Below, in pieces: positions 7,894 to 16,641 of a stretch of 64,000 nucleotides of DNA. The notes beneath the pieces were generated by a model. The model had not been told where the DNA came from, did no database searches, and saw only the letters and a program-made list of their open reading frames with translations. The stretch spans positions 1,736,001 to 1,800,000 of the forward strand of contig NZ_CP194171.1 of NCBI RefSeq assembly GCF_050908845.1. The letters run 5' to 3'. Source of the DNA: Marinobacterium_D sp050908845 (GTDB lineage Bacteria; Pseudomonadota; Gammaproteobacteria; Pseudomonadales; Balneatricaceae). The stretch's first letter is position 1. Every line of letters begins with the position of its first letter. Made by a program: the position numbers and the translations under genes.

Positions 7894-9843
7894 TCAGGCC
7901 TGCAGCTCGGGCAGGTCTTTATAAAGTTCCAGTGCCTCTGGGTTGGCCAGGGCATCCTTGTTCTTGACGCTCTGGCCCATCACCACCTGGCGCACGGCCA
8001 GCTCAACGATCTTGCCGCTGATGGTGCGTGGAATATCGGCCACCTGGACGATCACCGCGGGTACATGTCTAGGCGTGGTATTGGCGCGGATGGTGGTTTT
8101 GATCTGCTTGATCAGCGCCTCGTCCAGCGTGATCCCCTCGCGCAGACGCACGAACAGCACCACCCGCACATCGTCCTGCCAGGGCTGACCGATGCAGAGG
8201 CTTTCGAGGACCTCCTCGACCTTTTCCACCTGACGGTAGATCTCGGCGGTGCCGATGCGCACGCCGCCGGGGTTAAGCACGGCGTCTGAACGGCCATGAA
8301 TAATCACCCCGCCGTGTTGGGTGATCTCGCCGTAGTCACCGTGGGCCCAGATGTTGTCGAACTGGGCGAAGTAGGCATCGTGGAAACGCTGGCCGTCCGG
8401 GTCGTTCCAGAACCGGATCGGCATGCTCGGGAAGGGTCGGGTGCAGACCAGTTCGCCCTTCTCTTCACGCAGGGGGCGGCCCTCGTCGTCGAAGATATCC
8501 ACCGCCATGCCGAGTCCCCGGCACTGCAGCTCGCCGGCCCAGACCGGCAGGATCGGACAGCCCAGGGCAAAGCAGGAGACGATATCGGTACCGCCGGAAA
8601 TAGATGACAGCTGCAGGTCCGCCTTGATATCGCGGTAGACGTACTCGAAGCTTTCGTGGGACAGCGGCGAGCCGGTGGAGAGCACCGCCTTAAGCGCAGT
8701 AAGGTCGTGACTGTCGCGCGGCTTGACGTCGGCTTTCTCCAAGGCGGCCAGGTACTTGGCGCTGGTGCCGAAGACACTGATCTTTTCCTGCTCCGCCATA
8801 TCCCAGAGCACGGCGGGTTTTGGCGCAAAAGGGGAGCCGTCGAACAGCACCAGGGTGCAGCCGGTGGCAAGGCCGGAGACCATCCAGTTCCACATCATCC
8901 AGCCACAGGTGGTGTAGTAGAAGAAGCGGTCGTCGCGGCCGATATCGGTGTGCAGCACCTGCTCTTTCAGATGCTGGATCAGCGTACCGCCGGCGCTGTG
9001 GACGATGCACTTGGGCACCCCGGTGGTGCCGGAGGAGTACATTACGTAAAGCGGGTGATCAAACGGCAGCTGCTCGAAGTCGATCTCGGTGACGCTGGGG
9101 TCCGAGTAGTTATCGAGCAGTTCCGCGCCGTCTATTGCAGAGATATCCGGCTCTTCATCGAGGAAGGGGATCACCACCAGTTGCTCGATGGAGTCGATCT
9201 CGCGGACGATGCCGGCGACCTTCGCCAGGGAGTCCAGGCGTTTGCCGTTGTAGATATAACCATCGGTGGTGAACAGCACCTTCGGCTTCACCTGGCCGAA
9301 GCGGTCGACCACGCCGTTGATGCCAAAATCCGGTGAGCAGGAGCTCCAGATAGCGCCGATGGAGGTGGTGGCCAGCATGGCGATGATCGTTTCCGGTACG
9401 TTGGGCATAAAGCCGGCGCAGGTATCGCCGGCCTTGATGCCCTGGCGCCTGAGGCTCACGGCCAGGGCGGCGACGCGCTGATAGAGTTCGGCGTGGCTCA
9501 GTTCGCTGCGACGACCATCTTCGCCGCAGAAAACGATAGCGGGATGATCATCGTGCCAGCGCAGCAGGTTCTCTGCGAAGTTGAGGCGGGCTTCAGGAAA
9601 CCAGCGGGCCCCAGGCATGCGGTCGCCATCGGCCAGGGTGACGTCGCTCTGCCAGCTGGAAACGATACCGGTGTAGCTCCAGACCTGGCTCCAAAACAGC
9701 TCGGCATGGTCGATGCTCCACTGCCAGAGTTCTTCATAGCTGTTAATAGAGAGCTGATAGTCGTGATTGACGCTCTGGATGAAATCCCAGAGTCGGGTAG
9801 AGGTTACGCGTGTATCTGAAGGCGTCCAGAGAGGCTGTTCCAT
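7894..9843 (-). CDS. aacS: Acetoacetyl-CoA synthetase (acetoacetate-CoA ligase)
   Basis: A 649-residue acyl-CoA synthetase of the ANL superfamily that joins acetoacetate to CoA at the cost of ATP. The N-terminal ACAS-type segment (about residues 35-95) contains YTGIVSSWQSD-like sequence. The P-loop-like core YSSGTTGVPK, the hinge region HGRSDAVLNPGG and the catalytic lysine in RTISGKIVEL are present. Length and the starting MEQPLWTPS are typical of acetoacetate-specific enzymes rather than acetyl-CoA synthetases. The ATG at 9843 (GGGA upstream) is preferred, although an in-frame ATG at 9876 remains possible. It is the first gene of the operon and lies behind the sigma-54 promoter at 9903-9919. 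Its product feeds the thiolase encoded beyond the regulator gene. Confidence 0.92.
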   Translation of the reverse strand: MEQPLWTPSDTRVTSTRLWDFIQSVNHDYQLSINSYEELWQWSIDHAELFWSQVWSYTGIVSSWQSDVTLADGDRMPGARWFPEARLNFAENLLRWHDDHPAIVFCGEDGRRSELSHAELYQRVAALAVSLRRQGIKAGDTCAGFMPNVPETIIAMLATTSIGAIWSSCSPDFGINGVVDRFGQVKPKVLFTTDGYIYNGKRLDSLAKVAGIVREIDSIEQLVVIPFLDEEPDISAIDGAELLDNYSDPSVTEIDFEQLPFDHPLYVMYSSGTTGVPKCIVHSAGGTLIQHLKEQVLHTDIGRDDRFFYYTTCGWMMWNWMVSGLATGCTLVLFDGSPFAPKPAVLWDMAEQEKISVFGTSAKYLAALEKADVKPRDSHDLTALKAVLSTGSPLSHESFEYVYRDIKADLQLSSISGGTDIVSCFALGCPILPVWAGELQCRGLGMAVDIFDDEGRPLREEKGELVCTRPFPSMPIRFWNDPDGQRFHDAYFAQFDNIWAHGDYGEITQHGGVIIHGRSDAVLNPGGVRIGTAEIYRQVEKVEEVLESLCIGQPWQDDVRVVLFVRLREGITLDEALIKQIKTTIRANTTPRHVPAVIVQVADIPRTISGKIVELAVRQVVMGQSVKNKDALANPEALELYKDLPELQA

Positions 9844-9902
9844 GTTGATCCCGTAATTATTTTTGTGGGTGATCATTTGGCTTTATGTATAGCTCATTCA
9901 AA

Positions 9903-9919
9903 GCAGGAGGTTTGCCAAG
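9903..9919 (-). promoter_or_regulatory. Sigma-54 promoter of the aacS-bdhA-dctPQM operon
   Basis: On the minus strand the sequence is TTGGCAAACCTCCTGCT. It has the invariant GG and GC doublets exactly 12 bases apart (consensus YTGGCACGNNNNTTGCW). The predicted start is near 9893, upstream of both candidate aacS starts. The divergent gene is a sigma-54 activator. Confidence 0.82.
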
Positions 9920-9992
9920 TTTTCTAATACATTGTTTTTAAATGATAATAATTTTAATAAGGAAAGAGGCTGGATTTTGATGTTTAGATTTT

Positions 9993-10007
9993 TAGACAGT
10001 GTGTCTA
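9993..10007. promoter_or_regulatory. Probable upstream activator site for the HbcR-like regulator
   Basis: Perfect palindrome TAGACA-GTG-TGTCTA. A second TGTCTA half-site begins at 10025, 23 bases on, about two helical turns. The palindrome is about 75-90 bases upstream of the sigma-54 promoter, the usual distance for an enhancer site bound by a Fis-type helix-turn-helix. Confidence 0.62.
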
Positions 10008-10073
10008 GTTTTATGGACGGTACCTGTCTATAAATCAGTACAACTGCCTAATAACAAAATTGAGCCACAGACC

Positions 10074-11519
10074 ATGTCGACGACTCGCTTTGCATCGGAA
10101 GCGGTACGCGAACGCTTTCTCTCTTTTCTGCAGCGCTCCTTCGAGACCTTCTATCAGGACACCATCGCCGTGGACCGCCATGGCATCGTCAACTGGATCA
10201 GCGACGACTATTACCAGTTTCTCGGCCTCACCGAGTCGCCGCTGGGCAAACACATCACCGATGTGATTCCCGGTAGCTACATGCCCCAGGTGCTCGCCAC
10301 CGGGGAGCCGGTGATGCTGGATATGCTGTCGATCCGTAACCAGTGGGTGCTGGTCAGTGTTATTCCGCTGCATAACGAAGCGGGGGAGATCGAGGGGGCG
10401 TTCGGCTTTGTGGCGACGGATAGCCGCTCCGGCATGAAACCGCTGCTGGAGAAGTACAACCTGCTGCAGCGGGAGGTACGCAATGCCGGTCGCTTCAGAG
10501 ACAGTCGCAGTGCACGCTACCAGTTATCCCAGATCGCCGGTCAGAGCAGCGCCATGCGACAGGTCAAAGAGCAGATCCGCCAGACCGCCCGCTTCGATGT
10601 GTCGGTGTTGTTGACCGGGGAGACAGGCACCGGCAAAGAGCTGTTCGCCCATGCCTTGCACGGTCTTTCCCTGCGCGCTGACAAGCCCTTTGTCTCGATC
10701 AATGTGGCCGCTATTCCGGAAACCCTGATTGAGGCGGAGTTTTTCGGTGTGGCGCCGGGAGCGTTTACCGGTGCGAAGAAAGAGGGGCGCGCCGGCAAAC
10801 TGGAGATCGCCGAGGATGGCACCCTGTTTCTCGATGAGATCGGGGACATGCCGCTGGCGCTCCAGTCCAAACTGCTGCGCGTGCTGCAGGAGCGGGAATA
10901 TGAGCGGGTCGGCTCCAACCAGGTGCAGCATACCGATGTGCGTATCGTCGCGGCTACCAGCCGTGACCTGCAGGAGATGGTGGAAACAGGGGAGTTTCGT
11001 GCCGACCTTTACTACCGCATCAGTGCCATGCCGATCCACCTGCCGGCACTGCGCGAGCGCCTAGATGACCTGGAGGCGCTCAGTGAGCGCATTCTCGACG
11101 AATGCAGCGTGCGCCTGGGCATGGTCACCAAAACGCTGACGCCCGGAGCCATCGCCTTGCTCAGCGGTTATGACTGGCCGGGTAACGTGCGCGAACTTTA
11201 TAACGTGCTGGAGCGCGCCTGCATACTGAACGAAAACGCCAGTTATCTTGACGAGGGCGCGCTGTTAACGCTGCTGCCGGCGGTATCAGCGGCCAGGAAA
11301 ACGCCCGGGCCAGCGCCTGTGCCAGTACAGGCGCTGGTTGCTGAAAGCGGGGGCTCTCTGAGTCTCAGAGATCGCCTGAGAATCGCCGAGCGGGAAGCGA
11401 TCCAGGACGCACTGCTGCAGACGGGGGGCAACCGTTCTGAAGCAGCACGTCTGCTGGGCATTTCCCGGGCATCGCTGTATCAGAAGCTGAGCCGCATGGG
11501 AGACAGGACTAACGGCTAA
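10074..11519 (+). CDS. Sigma-54-dependent transcriptional activator, HbcR-like
   Basis: A 481-residue enhancer-binding protein with three parts. These are an N-terminal PAS-like sensor domain (about residues 15-125), a central AAA+ domain with Walker A GETGTGKE at 182-189 and the sigma-54 contact loop GAFTGA at 229-234, and a C-terminal Fis-type helix-turn-helix (NRSEAARLLGISRASLYQKL). The intact GAFTGA loop means it should activate sigma-54 polymerase. The ATG at 10074 is preferred; an upstream in-frame start adds 25 unrelated residues. It is divergent from an operon with a good sigma-54 promoter and precedes a thiolase gene, as HbcR does among 3-hydroxybutyrate genes in Pseudomonas aeruginosa. 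It probably senses a metabolite through the PAS domain and switches on ketone-body use; the inducer is not known from sequence. Confidence 0.88.
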   Translation: MSTTRFASEAVRERFLSFLQRSFETFYQDTIAVDRHGIVNWISDDYYQFLGLTESPLGKHITDVIPGSYMPQVLATGEPVMLDMLSIRNQWVLVSVIPLHNEAGEIEGAFGFVATDSRSGMKPLLEKYNLLQREVRNAGRFRDSRSARYQLSQIAGQSSAMRQVKEQIRQTARFDVSVLLTGETGTGKELFAHALHGLSLRADKPFVSINVAAIPETLIEAEFFGVAPGAFTGAKKEGRAGKLEIAEDGTLFLDEIGDMPLALQSKLLRVLQEREYERVGSNQVQHTDVRIVAATSRDLQEMVETGEFRADLYYRISAMPIHLPALRERLDDLEALSERILDECSVRLGMVTKTLTPGAIALLSGYDWPGNVRELYNVLERACILNENASYLDEGALLTLLPAVSAARKTPGPAPVPVQALVAESGGSLSLRDRLRIAEREAIQDALLQTGGNRSEAARLLGISRASLYQKLSRMGDRTNG

Positions 11520-11588
11520 TCCCCCGACTTTGTATGCGGGTGCTATGCTCGAAGACTTGAATAAATAATAAACAGGGGATTGGGCGCG

Positions 11589-12770
11589 ATGGCTAGAGAT
11601 GTAGTGGTTTTGAGCGCGGTGCGCTCGGCAGTGGGTAGCTTTGGTGGCGGCTTGAGCGGAATCGAACCGGCTGAACTGGCTGGACAGGTGATGCAGGAGG
11701 CGGTGACGCGCTCCAGTGTGGACCCAGAGCTGATCAATTATGTGACTGTCGGGCACTGTATCCCGACCGATTCGCGTTTTGCCTATGTGGCGCGGGTGGC
11801 TTCCATTCAGGCCGGGTTGCCGATGGACTCCGTCGCCATGGCGGTAAACCGTCTGTGCAGCTCCGGGTTGCAGGCGATCGTTTCCACGGCACAGAACATC
11901 ATGCTCGGTGACTGCGATTACGGTATCGGCGGCGGCGTTGAGGTGATGTCACGGGCCGGCTACCTGTCACCGGCCATGCGCAGCGGCGCGCGGATGGGGG
12001 ATACCACCCTGATCGATATGATGGTCGCCACCCTGAGCGATCCCTTTGGCGCCGGACACATGGGGATCACCGCCGAGAACCTGGCGGAAAAGTGGTCGAT
12101 CACCCGTGAGGAGCAGGACGCGCTGGCCGCTGAGTCACACCGCCGTGCGGCGCTCGCCATCGAGGAGGGGCGCTTCAAATCCCAGATCGTGCCGGTCACC
12201 CTGCAGACCCGCAAGGGCGCAATAGTTGTCGATACCGATGAGCATGTTAAACCGGGCACCACGGCGGAAAGCCTGGCGAAGATGAAGCCAGCGTTCAAGA
12301 AAGAGGGCACCGTCACGGCTGGCAACGCCTCGGGTATCAACGATGGCGCCGCCTTCATGGTGCTGGCATCGGCTGAACAGGCGGGTGCGGCCGGTCAGAC
12401 CCCGGTGGCGCGGCTGGTGTCCTATGCGGTTGCGGGCGTGGCCAACCATATCATGGGTGAGGGGCCGATTCCGGCGTCGAAAAAGGCGCTGGAGAAGGCC
12501 GGGCTGACCCTGGATCAGATGGATGTGATCGAGTCCAACGAGGCGTTTGCCGCCCAGGCGCTGGCCGTGGCCAAGGGGCTGGGGCTGGATATGGAAAAAA
12601 CCAATCCCAATGGCGGGGCCATCGCGCTGGGTCACCCGATCGGTTGTTCCGGGGCGTTTATCGCCACCAAGGCGATCTATGAGCTACACCGCATCGAGGG
12701 GCGCTATGCGCTGGTGACCATGTGCATCGGTGGCGGGCAGGGTATCGCTGTTATTTTCGAGCGGCTCTGA
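11589..12770 (+). CDS. Acetyl-CoA C-acetyltransferase (thiolase)
   Basis: A 393-residue thiolase that cleaves acetoacetyl-CoA with CoA into two acetyl-CoA. The acyl-accepting Cys90 lies in NRLCSSGLQ, the active-site histidine in GHPIGCSGA and the second cysteine in CIGGGQGIAV. N- and C-terminal thiolase domains are complete. The ATG at 11589 is preceded by AGGGG; a TTG nine bases earlier is less likely. It is downstream of and co-directional with the HbcR-like activator (69 bases). It completes the route 3-hydroxybutyrate, acetoacetate, acetoacetyl-CoA, acetyl-CoA that the divergent operon begins. A biosynthetic PhaA role in polyhydroxybutyrate formation is possible, but no phaB or phaC is nearby. 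Confidence 0.93.
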   Translation: MARDVVVLSAVRSAVGSFGGGLSGIEPAELAGQVMQEAVTRSSVDPELINYVTVGHCIPTDSRFAYVARVASIQAGLPMDSVAMAVNRLCSSGLQAIVSTAQNIMLGDCDYGIGGGVEVMSRAGYLSPAMRSGARMGDTTLIDMMVATLSDPFGAGHMGITAENLAEKWSITREEQDALAAESHRRAALAIEEGRFKSQIVPVTLQTRKGAIVVDTDEHVKPGTTAESLAKMKPAFKKEGTVTAGNASGINDGAAFMVLASAEQAGAAGQTPVARLVSYAVAGVANHIMGEGPIPASKKALEKAGLTLDQMDVIESNEAFAAQALAVAKGLGLDMEKTNPNGGAIALGHPIGCSGAFIATKAIYELHRIEGRYALVTMCIGGGQGIAVIFERL

Positions 12771-14702
12771 TCAGGCCAGTCGGCCGGGCAACGTTTTTCC
12801 TGTCAGGGATGACGTTGCCTCGACCGGCTGATAAAGGCGATAACAGTTGCGGCCCGCGCGTTTGGCCGCGTACATCGCCTGATCCGCCTGCTCCATCAGG
12901 CTTGGGCCGTCGTTAGCGCCATTGATGCAGATTGAAATGCCGATACTCGGCGGTGTTTGCACATTAATCGTCTCGCTCAATGCGATCGGCTGCTGCAGGG
13001 TGGCCAGGATCTTCTGCGCCACTTTCTCGGCATCTTCCGCGTCTGCTATTTCCGGCAGCAGAATAACAAACTCGTCGCCACCGGTGCGGCCGACGGTATC
13101 GCTGGCTCGCACGCATCCTCTCAGCCGTGCGGCGACCTCAACCAGCAGCCGATCCCCCATCTGGTGGCCGTAGTTATCGTTGACCGGCTTGAAGTTATCC
13201 AGGTCCAGGAACATCAATGCCAGCGTACGCTCGTTGCGGCGGGCCTGAATCAGCGCCTGGTCCAGGCGCTCATGCAGCAAGCGACGGTTGGGCAGCTCGG
13301 TGAGACTGTCGAAATAGGCCAGCTGGCTGGTGTGCTCTTCGGCCAGTTTGCGTTCGGTGATCTCCTGGTGGGTACCGTACATCCAGAGCGGTTTTCCATC
13401 TTCCGTCCAGACGGCGACTTTGCCGCGGTCCAGTACCCAGATCCACTGTCCATTCTTGTGCCGCATACGTGCTTCGCATTCGTAGTAGGGCAGTTCGCCC
13501 CTGAAGTGGCGCTCAAGCAGCTGGCCTGACTTGTCGAGATCCTCAGGATGGGCGTAGCTCATCCAGGTTTCGATGCTCAGCGGCCCCAGATCGTCGAGGC
13601 GGTAGCCAATAATCTCCGCCCAGCGTTCATTGAATACGACCTCGCCGGTCTGCACATTCCACTCCCAGGTACCCACGTTGGTACCCTCGATAATGCTGCT
13701 TAGCCGGCGACTCTGGGTTTCCAGCTTCTGACGTATATCGCGTTCGTGGATCAGGTGGCTCTCTTCGTTGCGCAGCAGAAAAATGATCCCCAGGGCAAGC
13801 AGCAGGTAAGCGCCGATAACCAGCAGAGACAGTAGTTGCCATTCGCTATAGGCGGCGTTCTTGGCATAAGCGGAGACGACGATCAGTGGAGCATTCAGGT
13901 AAAGCCCCGTGGGGGCGACGGTGCGCAGATCGAGTAGTGCTTCAGAACCCTGGCTGCTGATACGGCCCTCAGTGAGACTTTGAAGCTGCCCCGAGGCGAT
14001 ATGAGCGGACAATGGCGAGTCGGGCAGGATGAGGTTTTCTCTGGTAAAGCCTGTATTCAGCGGAACTCTCAGTATCGGCATCCCCCCGGCGTGTATCAGG
14101 ATAACGCTGGCGCCGTGGTTGCTTTCATCGCCGAGCTGCAGCCCGATCAGCCTGGTCAGTAGCGATGTGTCGAAAGAGGCTGCAGCCACACCACTGAGCT
14201 CGCCATTGGCGGCATACAGGGCACGGGAGAGGGTGAATTTCCAGTTGTTATCCAAACTGGATTGAAACGGCGGTGACAGAATCAGCTGGCCTTTCGGGGC
14301 TTCAATGGCGGCCTGAAAGTAGTCACGAAAAGCGAAGTTTCCGCCGACGAGTTTATCGACAGTGGCACCGGTAACCGTGCCGTTTGCGTCAAACAGAAGC
14401 AGGTTGTCGATGCCTGATACCAGACTTTTGGTACTGGCGATCTGGGCCTGGAGTTCGGTTTGGGAGAGGTTGTCCCGGTTGCGGTCGAGGCCCTCTAGCG
14501 TCGCCAGTGCCGCGGCGGTTTCACGCAGCTGTTGATCGACAACGGTGGTCACGATGGATGCAGAAATATCCTGATACTTTCGCGCCGTTTCCTGTTCATG
14601 TACGAAGCTGTAGCCGAGCAATCCGGTAATTGTCATCGCACAGACAACCAACAGTACGAAGGTGGCTCTGCGAACCCGTCTAAAGCTTTTGATCTGCTGC
14701 AT
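12771..14702 (-). CDS. Membrane-anchored sensory diguanylate cyclase (Cache-like, PAS, GGDEF)
   Basis: A 643-residue protein that makes cyclic di-GMP. A first membrane helix (about residues 13-31), a periplasmic sensor of Cache/CHASE type up to about 280 and a second helix (about 287-309) place the sensor outside the membrane. A PAS-PAC domain follows (about 330-455), then a GGDEF domain. The catalytic motif GGDEF is intact at 541-545 and the product-inhibition site RASD lies five residues before it (532-535), so activity with feedback control is expected. No EAL domain is present. Its stop codon abuts the thiolase stop. It is monocistronic; the signal it senses is unknown. Confidence 0.9.
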   Translation of the reverse strand: MQQIKSFRRVRRATFVLLVVCAMTITGLLGYSFVHEQETARKYQDISASIVTTVVDQQLRETAAALATLEGLDRNRDNLSQTELQAQIASTKSLVSGIDNLLLFDANGTVTGATVDKLVGGNFAFRDYFQAAIEAPKGQLILSPPFQSSLDNNWKFTLSRALYAANGELSGVAAASFDTSLLTRLIGLQLGDESNHGASVILIHAGGMPILRVPLNTGFTRENLILPDSPLSAHIASGQLQSLTEGRISSQGSEALLDLRTVAPTGLYLNAPLIVVSAYAKNAAYSEWQLLSLLVIGAYLLLALGIIFLLRNEESHLIHERDIRQKLETQSRRLSSIIEGTNVGTWEWNVQTGEVVFNERWAEIIGYRLDDLGPLSIETWMSYAHPEDLDKSGQLLERHFRGELPYYECEARMRHKNGQWIWVLDRGKVAVWTEDGKPLWMYGTHQEITERKLAEEHTSQLAYFDSLTELPNRRLLHERLDQALIQARRNERTLALMFLDLDNFKPVNDNYGHQMGDRLLVEVAARLRGCVRASDTVGRTGGDEFVILLPEIADAEDAEKVAQKILATLQQPIALSETINVQTPPSIGISICINGANDGPSLMEQADQAMYAAKRAGRNCYRLYQPVEATSSLTGKTLPGRLA

Positions 14703-14912
14703 AGGATACTCTGATCGGGCAATGCGCTTCGATCTTAACCTGTTTTAAATTAATTGCGTACCGGGTTGTTGGCGAGCGTGTGCCGGGGTGGCAGAGAGGG
14801 GCAGTGGTGTAGGGCCGCCCGAAGCGCGCCGGATGATTTCTATACCGACTCTACTCGCAAGTGATATAAGGAATTGTCCAACTGGCGTGCCTCTCGGAAG
14901 GGGAAAATGGCC

Positions 14913-16601
14913 ATGCGCAAACGGCAAGCAACACCTGGTTTCGTGAACATCAGGGCTCTCGCTCTGGTTTGGATTCTGTTGTCGCTGTTTGGCAGCGGCT
15001 CCCTGTACGCTGAAACGGCTCCGGATGAGATAAGCCGGGTCCATAGTGTGGCTGTGGTTGTTGACGGTGAACCCTTGTTTAACGTTGCCGGTACGGCCTC
15101 CTATCCTGCTCAGGAGCGCGCGGCTCTCATCGCCGAGCGAATCAGGGCGGCTGCCGCGGCCGTCGATCTGGAAGCCGAAACGGTCATCCTCCGCGAGGTG
15201 GACGAACACCTCGATATCTACGTGGGAGACAGGCGCATAGTGGCGCTCTATCCCGTCGATGCCTCAGCTGAAGGTGTTGCCCCCTTTGAACTGGCAGAGA
15301 TTGTCGTTGGCCGATTAAAAACCGCGCTGCAGCAGTACCAGATGCAGCGCAGCAGTGACTACCTGTTGCTGGCGACGCTGAAATCTGCCGCTGTGCTGGT
15401 TTTATGTGTGCTGAGTATCTGGCTGTCGGTCTGGGTGTTTCGCAAGTGGCACCTGTACCTGGAAGCGCGTTTCAAGGAACGCTTGCAGGGGCTCAGGATC
15501 GAAAGTTTCGAGATCCTTCGAGCCGAGAATATCTGGCAGGTGCTGACGCGCAGCAACAAGCTGCTTAGCTGGGTCCTGGTGTTCGTGATCGTCTATGCCG
15601 GGCTGGAGTTTGTCCTCGCCCAGTTTCCCTGGACCCGGGCGGCGTCCAATGTGCTGCTGGACTGGCTGATCGAACCGTTACGGCAGATCTTCCTGTCGAT
15701 TCTGGAGTATCTGCCGTCCCTGGTGTTTCTGATTATTCTGATCACGCTGACCCGTTACTCGATAAAACTGATGCACCTGTTCTTTATCGGCGTCGAGAAA
15801 AAGCGGGTCGTGCTGCAGGGGTTTGAACCTGAGTGGGCCCCGTCCACCTTCAAGCTGGTCCGCTTCTTCGTGATTGTTCTCGCCGCCGTGCTGGCCTACC
15901 CCTATATTCCGGGGTCCGGCAGTGCTGCCTTCCAGGGGTTGTCGATCTTTCTGGGGGTGATGGTGTCCCTGGGCGCGTCCTCGGCGGTAGCGAGTGTGGT
16001 GGCTGGCTATGCCATCACCTACCGCCGGGCGTTCAAGATTGGCGATATGATCAAGGTGGGGGAGCATACCGGCGTGGTTGAAGATATGCGGCTGCTGGTG
16101 ACCCATCTGCGGACCTTTCATAATGAGGAGGTGATCCTGCCGAATTCGCAACTGCTTAACAGTTCGGTGATCAACCTGAGCCGTCCCGCCCAGGAAGATG
16201 GTTTGTTGATTCACACCAAGGTGGGGATCGGCTACGAAACCCCCTGGCGGCAGGTCGAAGCGATGCTGAAGGAGGCGGCCAGCCGAACCCGCAGTATCAA
16301 AACCACGCCGGCACCCTTTGTGCTCGTGCAGAACCTGGGGGACTACGGCATCGATTATCAGCTCAATGTCTATGTGGCGGCGCCTTCGCACCTGCCGCAC
16401 CGCTATGCCGAGTTGCATCGCAATATTCTGGATGTCTTCAACGAGTACGGCGTGGCGATCATGACGCCTTCTTACCGTGCGGATCCGGATGAACCCAAGC
16501 TGGTTCGGCCGGAAGACTGGTACGCGGCGCCTGCCAAGCAGCCCGACGGGGCAGTGCCGGCGGCCCAGTCAGCCAGGCCGGATCAGAGCAAACCGGATTA
16601 A
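14913..16601 (+). CDS. Mechanosensitive ion channel, MscS family, with periplasmic N-terminal domain
   Basis: A 562-residue membrane protein. After a signal peptide (hydrophobic core ALALVWILLSLFGSG, likely cleavage near SLYA) there is a soluble periplasmic region (about 35-145). Membrane helices follow near 150-170, 215-235, 245-300 and 315-355. The pore helix is Gly/Ala-rich, with SLGASSAVASVVAGY, as in MscS TM3. A cytoplasmic MscS beta and vestibule domain follows (KIGDMIKVGEHTGVV, then LPNSQLLNSSV). It should open under membrane tension to release solutes on osmotic downshock. The ATG at 14913 is favoured because AAGGGG lies nine bases upstream; an ATG six bases earlier would be too close. 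A Pro/Ala/Gln-rich C-terminal tail is unstructured. Confidence 0.9.
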   Translation: MRKRQATPGFVNIRALALVWILLSLFGSGSLYAETAPDEISRVHSVAVVVDGEPLFNVAGTASYPAQERAALIAERIRAAAAAVDLEAETVILREVDEHLDIYVGDRRIVALYPVDASAEGVAPFELAEIVVGRLKTALQQYQMQRSSDYLLLATLKSAAVLVLCVLSIWLSVWVFRKWHLYLEARFKERLQGLRIESFEILRAENIWQVLTRSNKLLSWVLVFVIVYAGLEFVLAQFPWTRAASNVLLDWLIEPLRQIFLSILEYLPSLVFLIILITLTRYSIKLMHLFFIGVEKKRVVLQGFEPEWAPSTFKLVRFFVIVLAAVLAYPYIPGSGSAAFQGLSIFLGVMVSLGASSAVASVVAGYAITYRRAFKIGDMIKVGEHTGVVEDMRLLVTHLRTFHNEEVILPNSQLLNSSVINLSRPAQEDGLLIHTKVGIGYETPWRQVEAMLKEAASRTRSIKTTPAPFVLVQNLGDYGIDYQLNVYVAAPSHLPHRYAELHRNILDVFNEYGVAIMTPSYRADPDEPKLVRPEDWYAAPAKQPDGAVPAAQSARPDQSKPD

Positions 16602-16641
16602 AACAGGCCGGTATAGCCTTAAACCCTGTCAGGGAGGATAG

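Noticed and set aside
9935..9962. Fur-box-like AT-rich sequence upstream of the sigma-54 activator gene
   Set aside because: About 13 of 19 positions match the Fur consensus, which such an AT-rich stretch can give by chance, and the genes are not iron-related.
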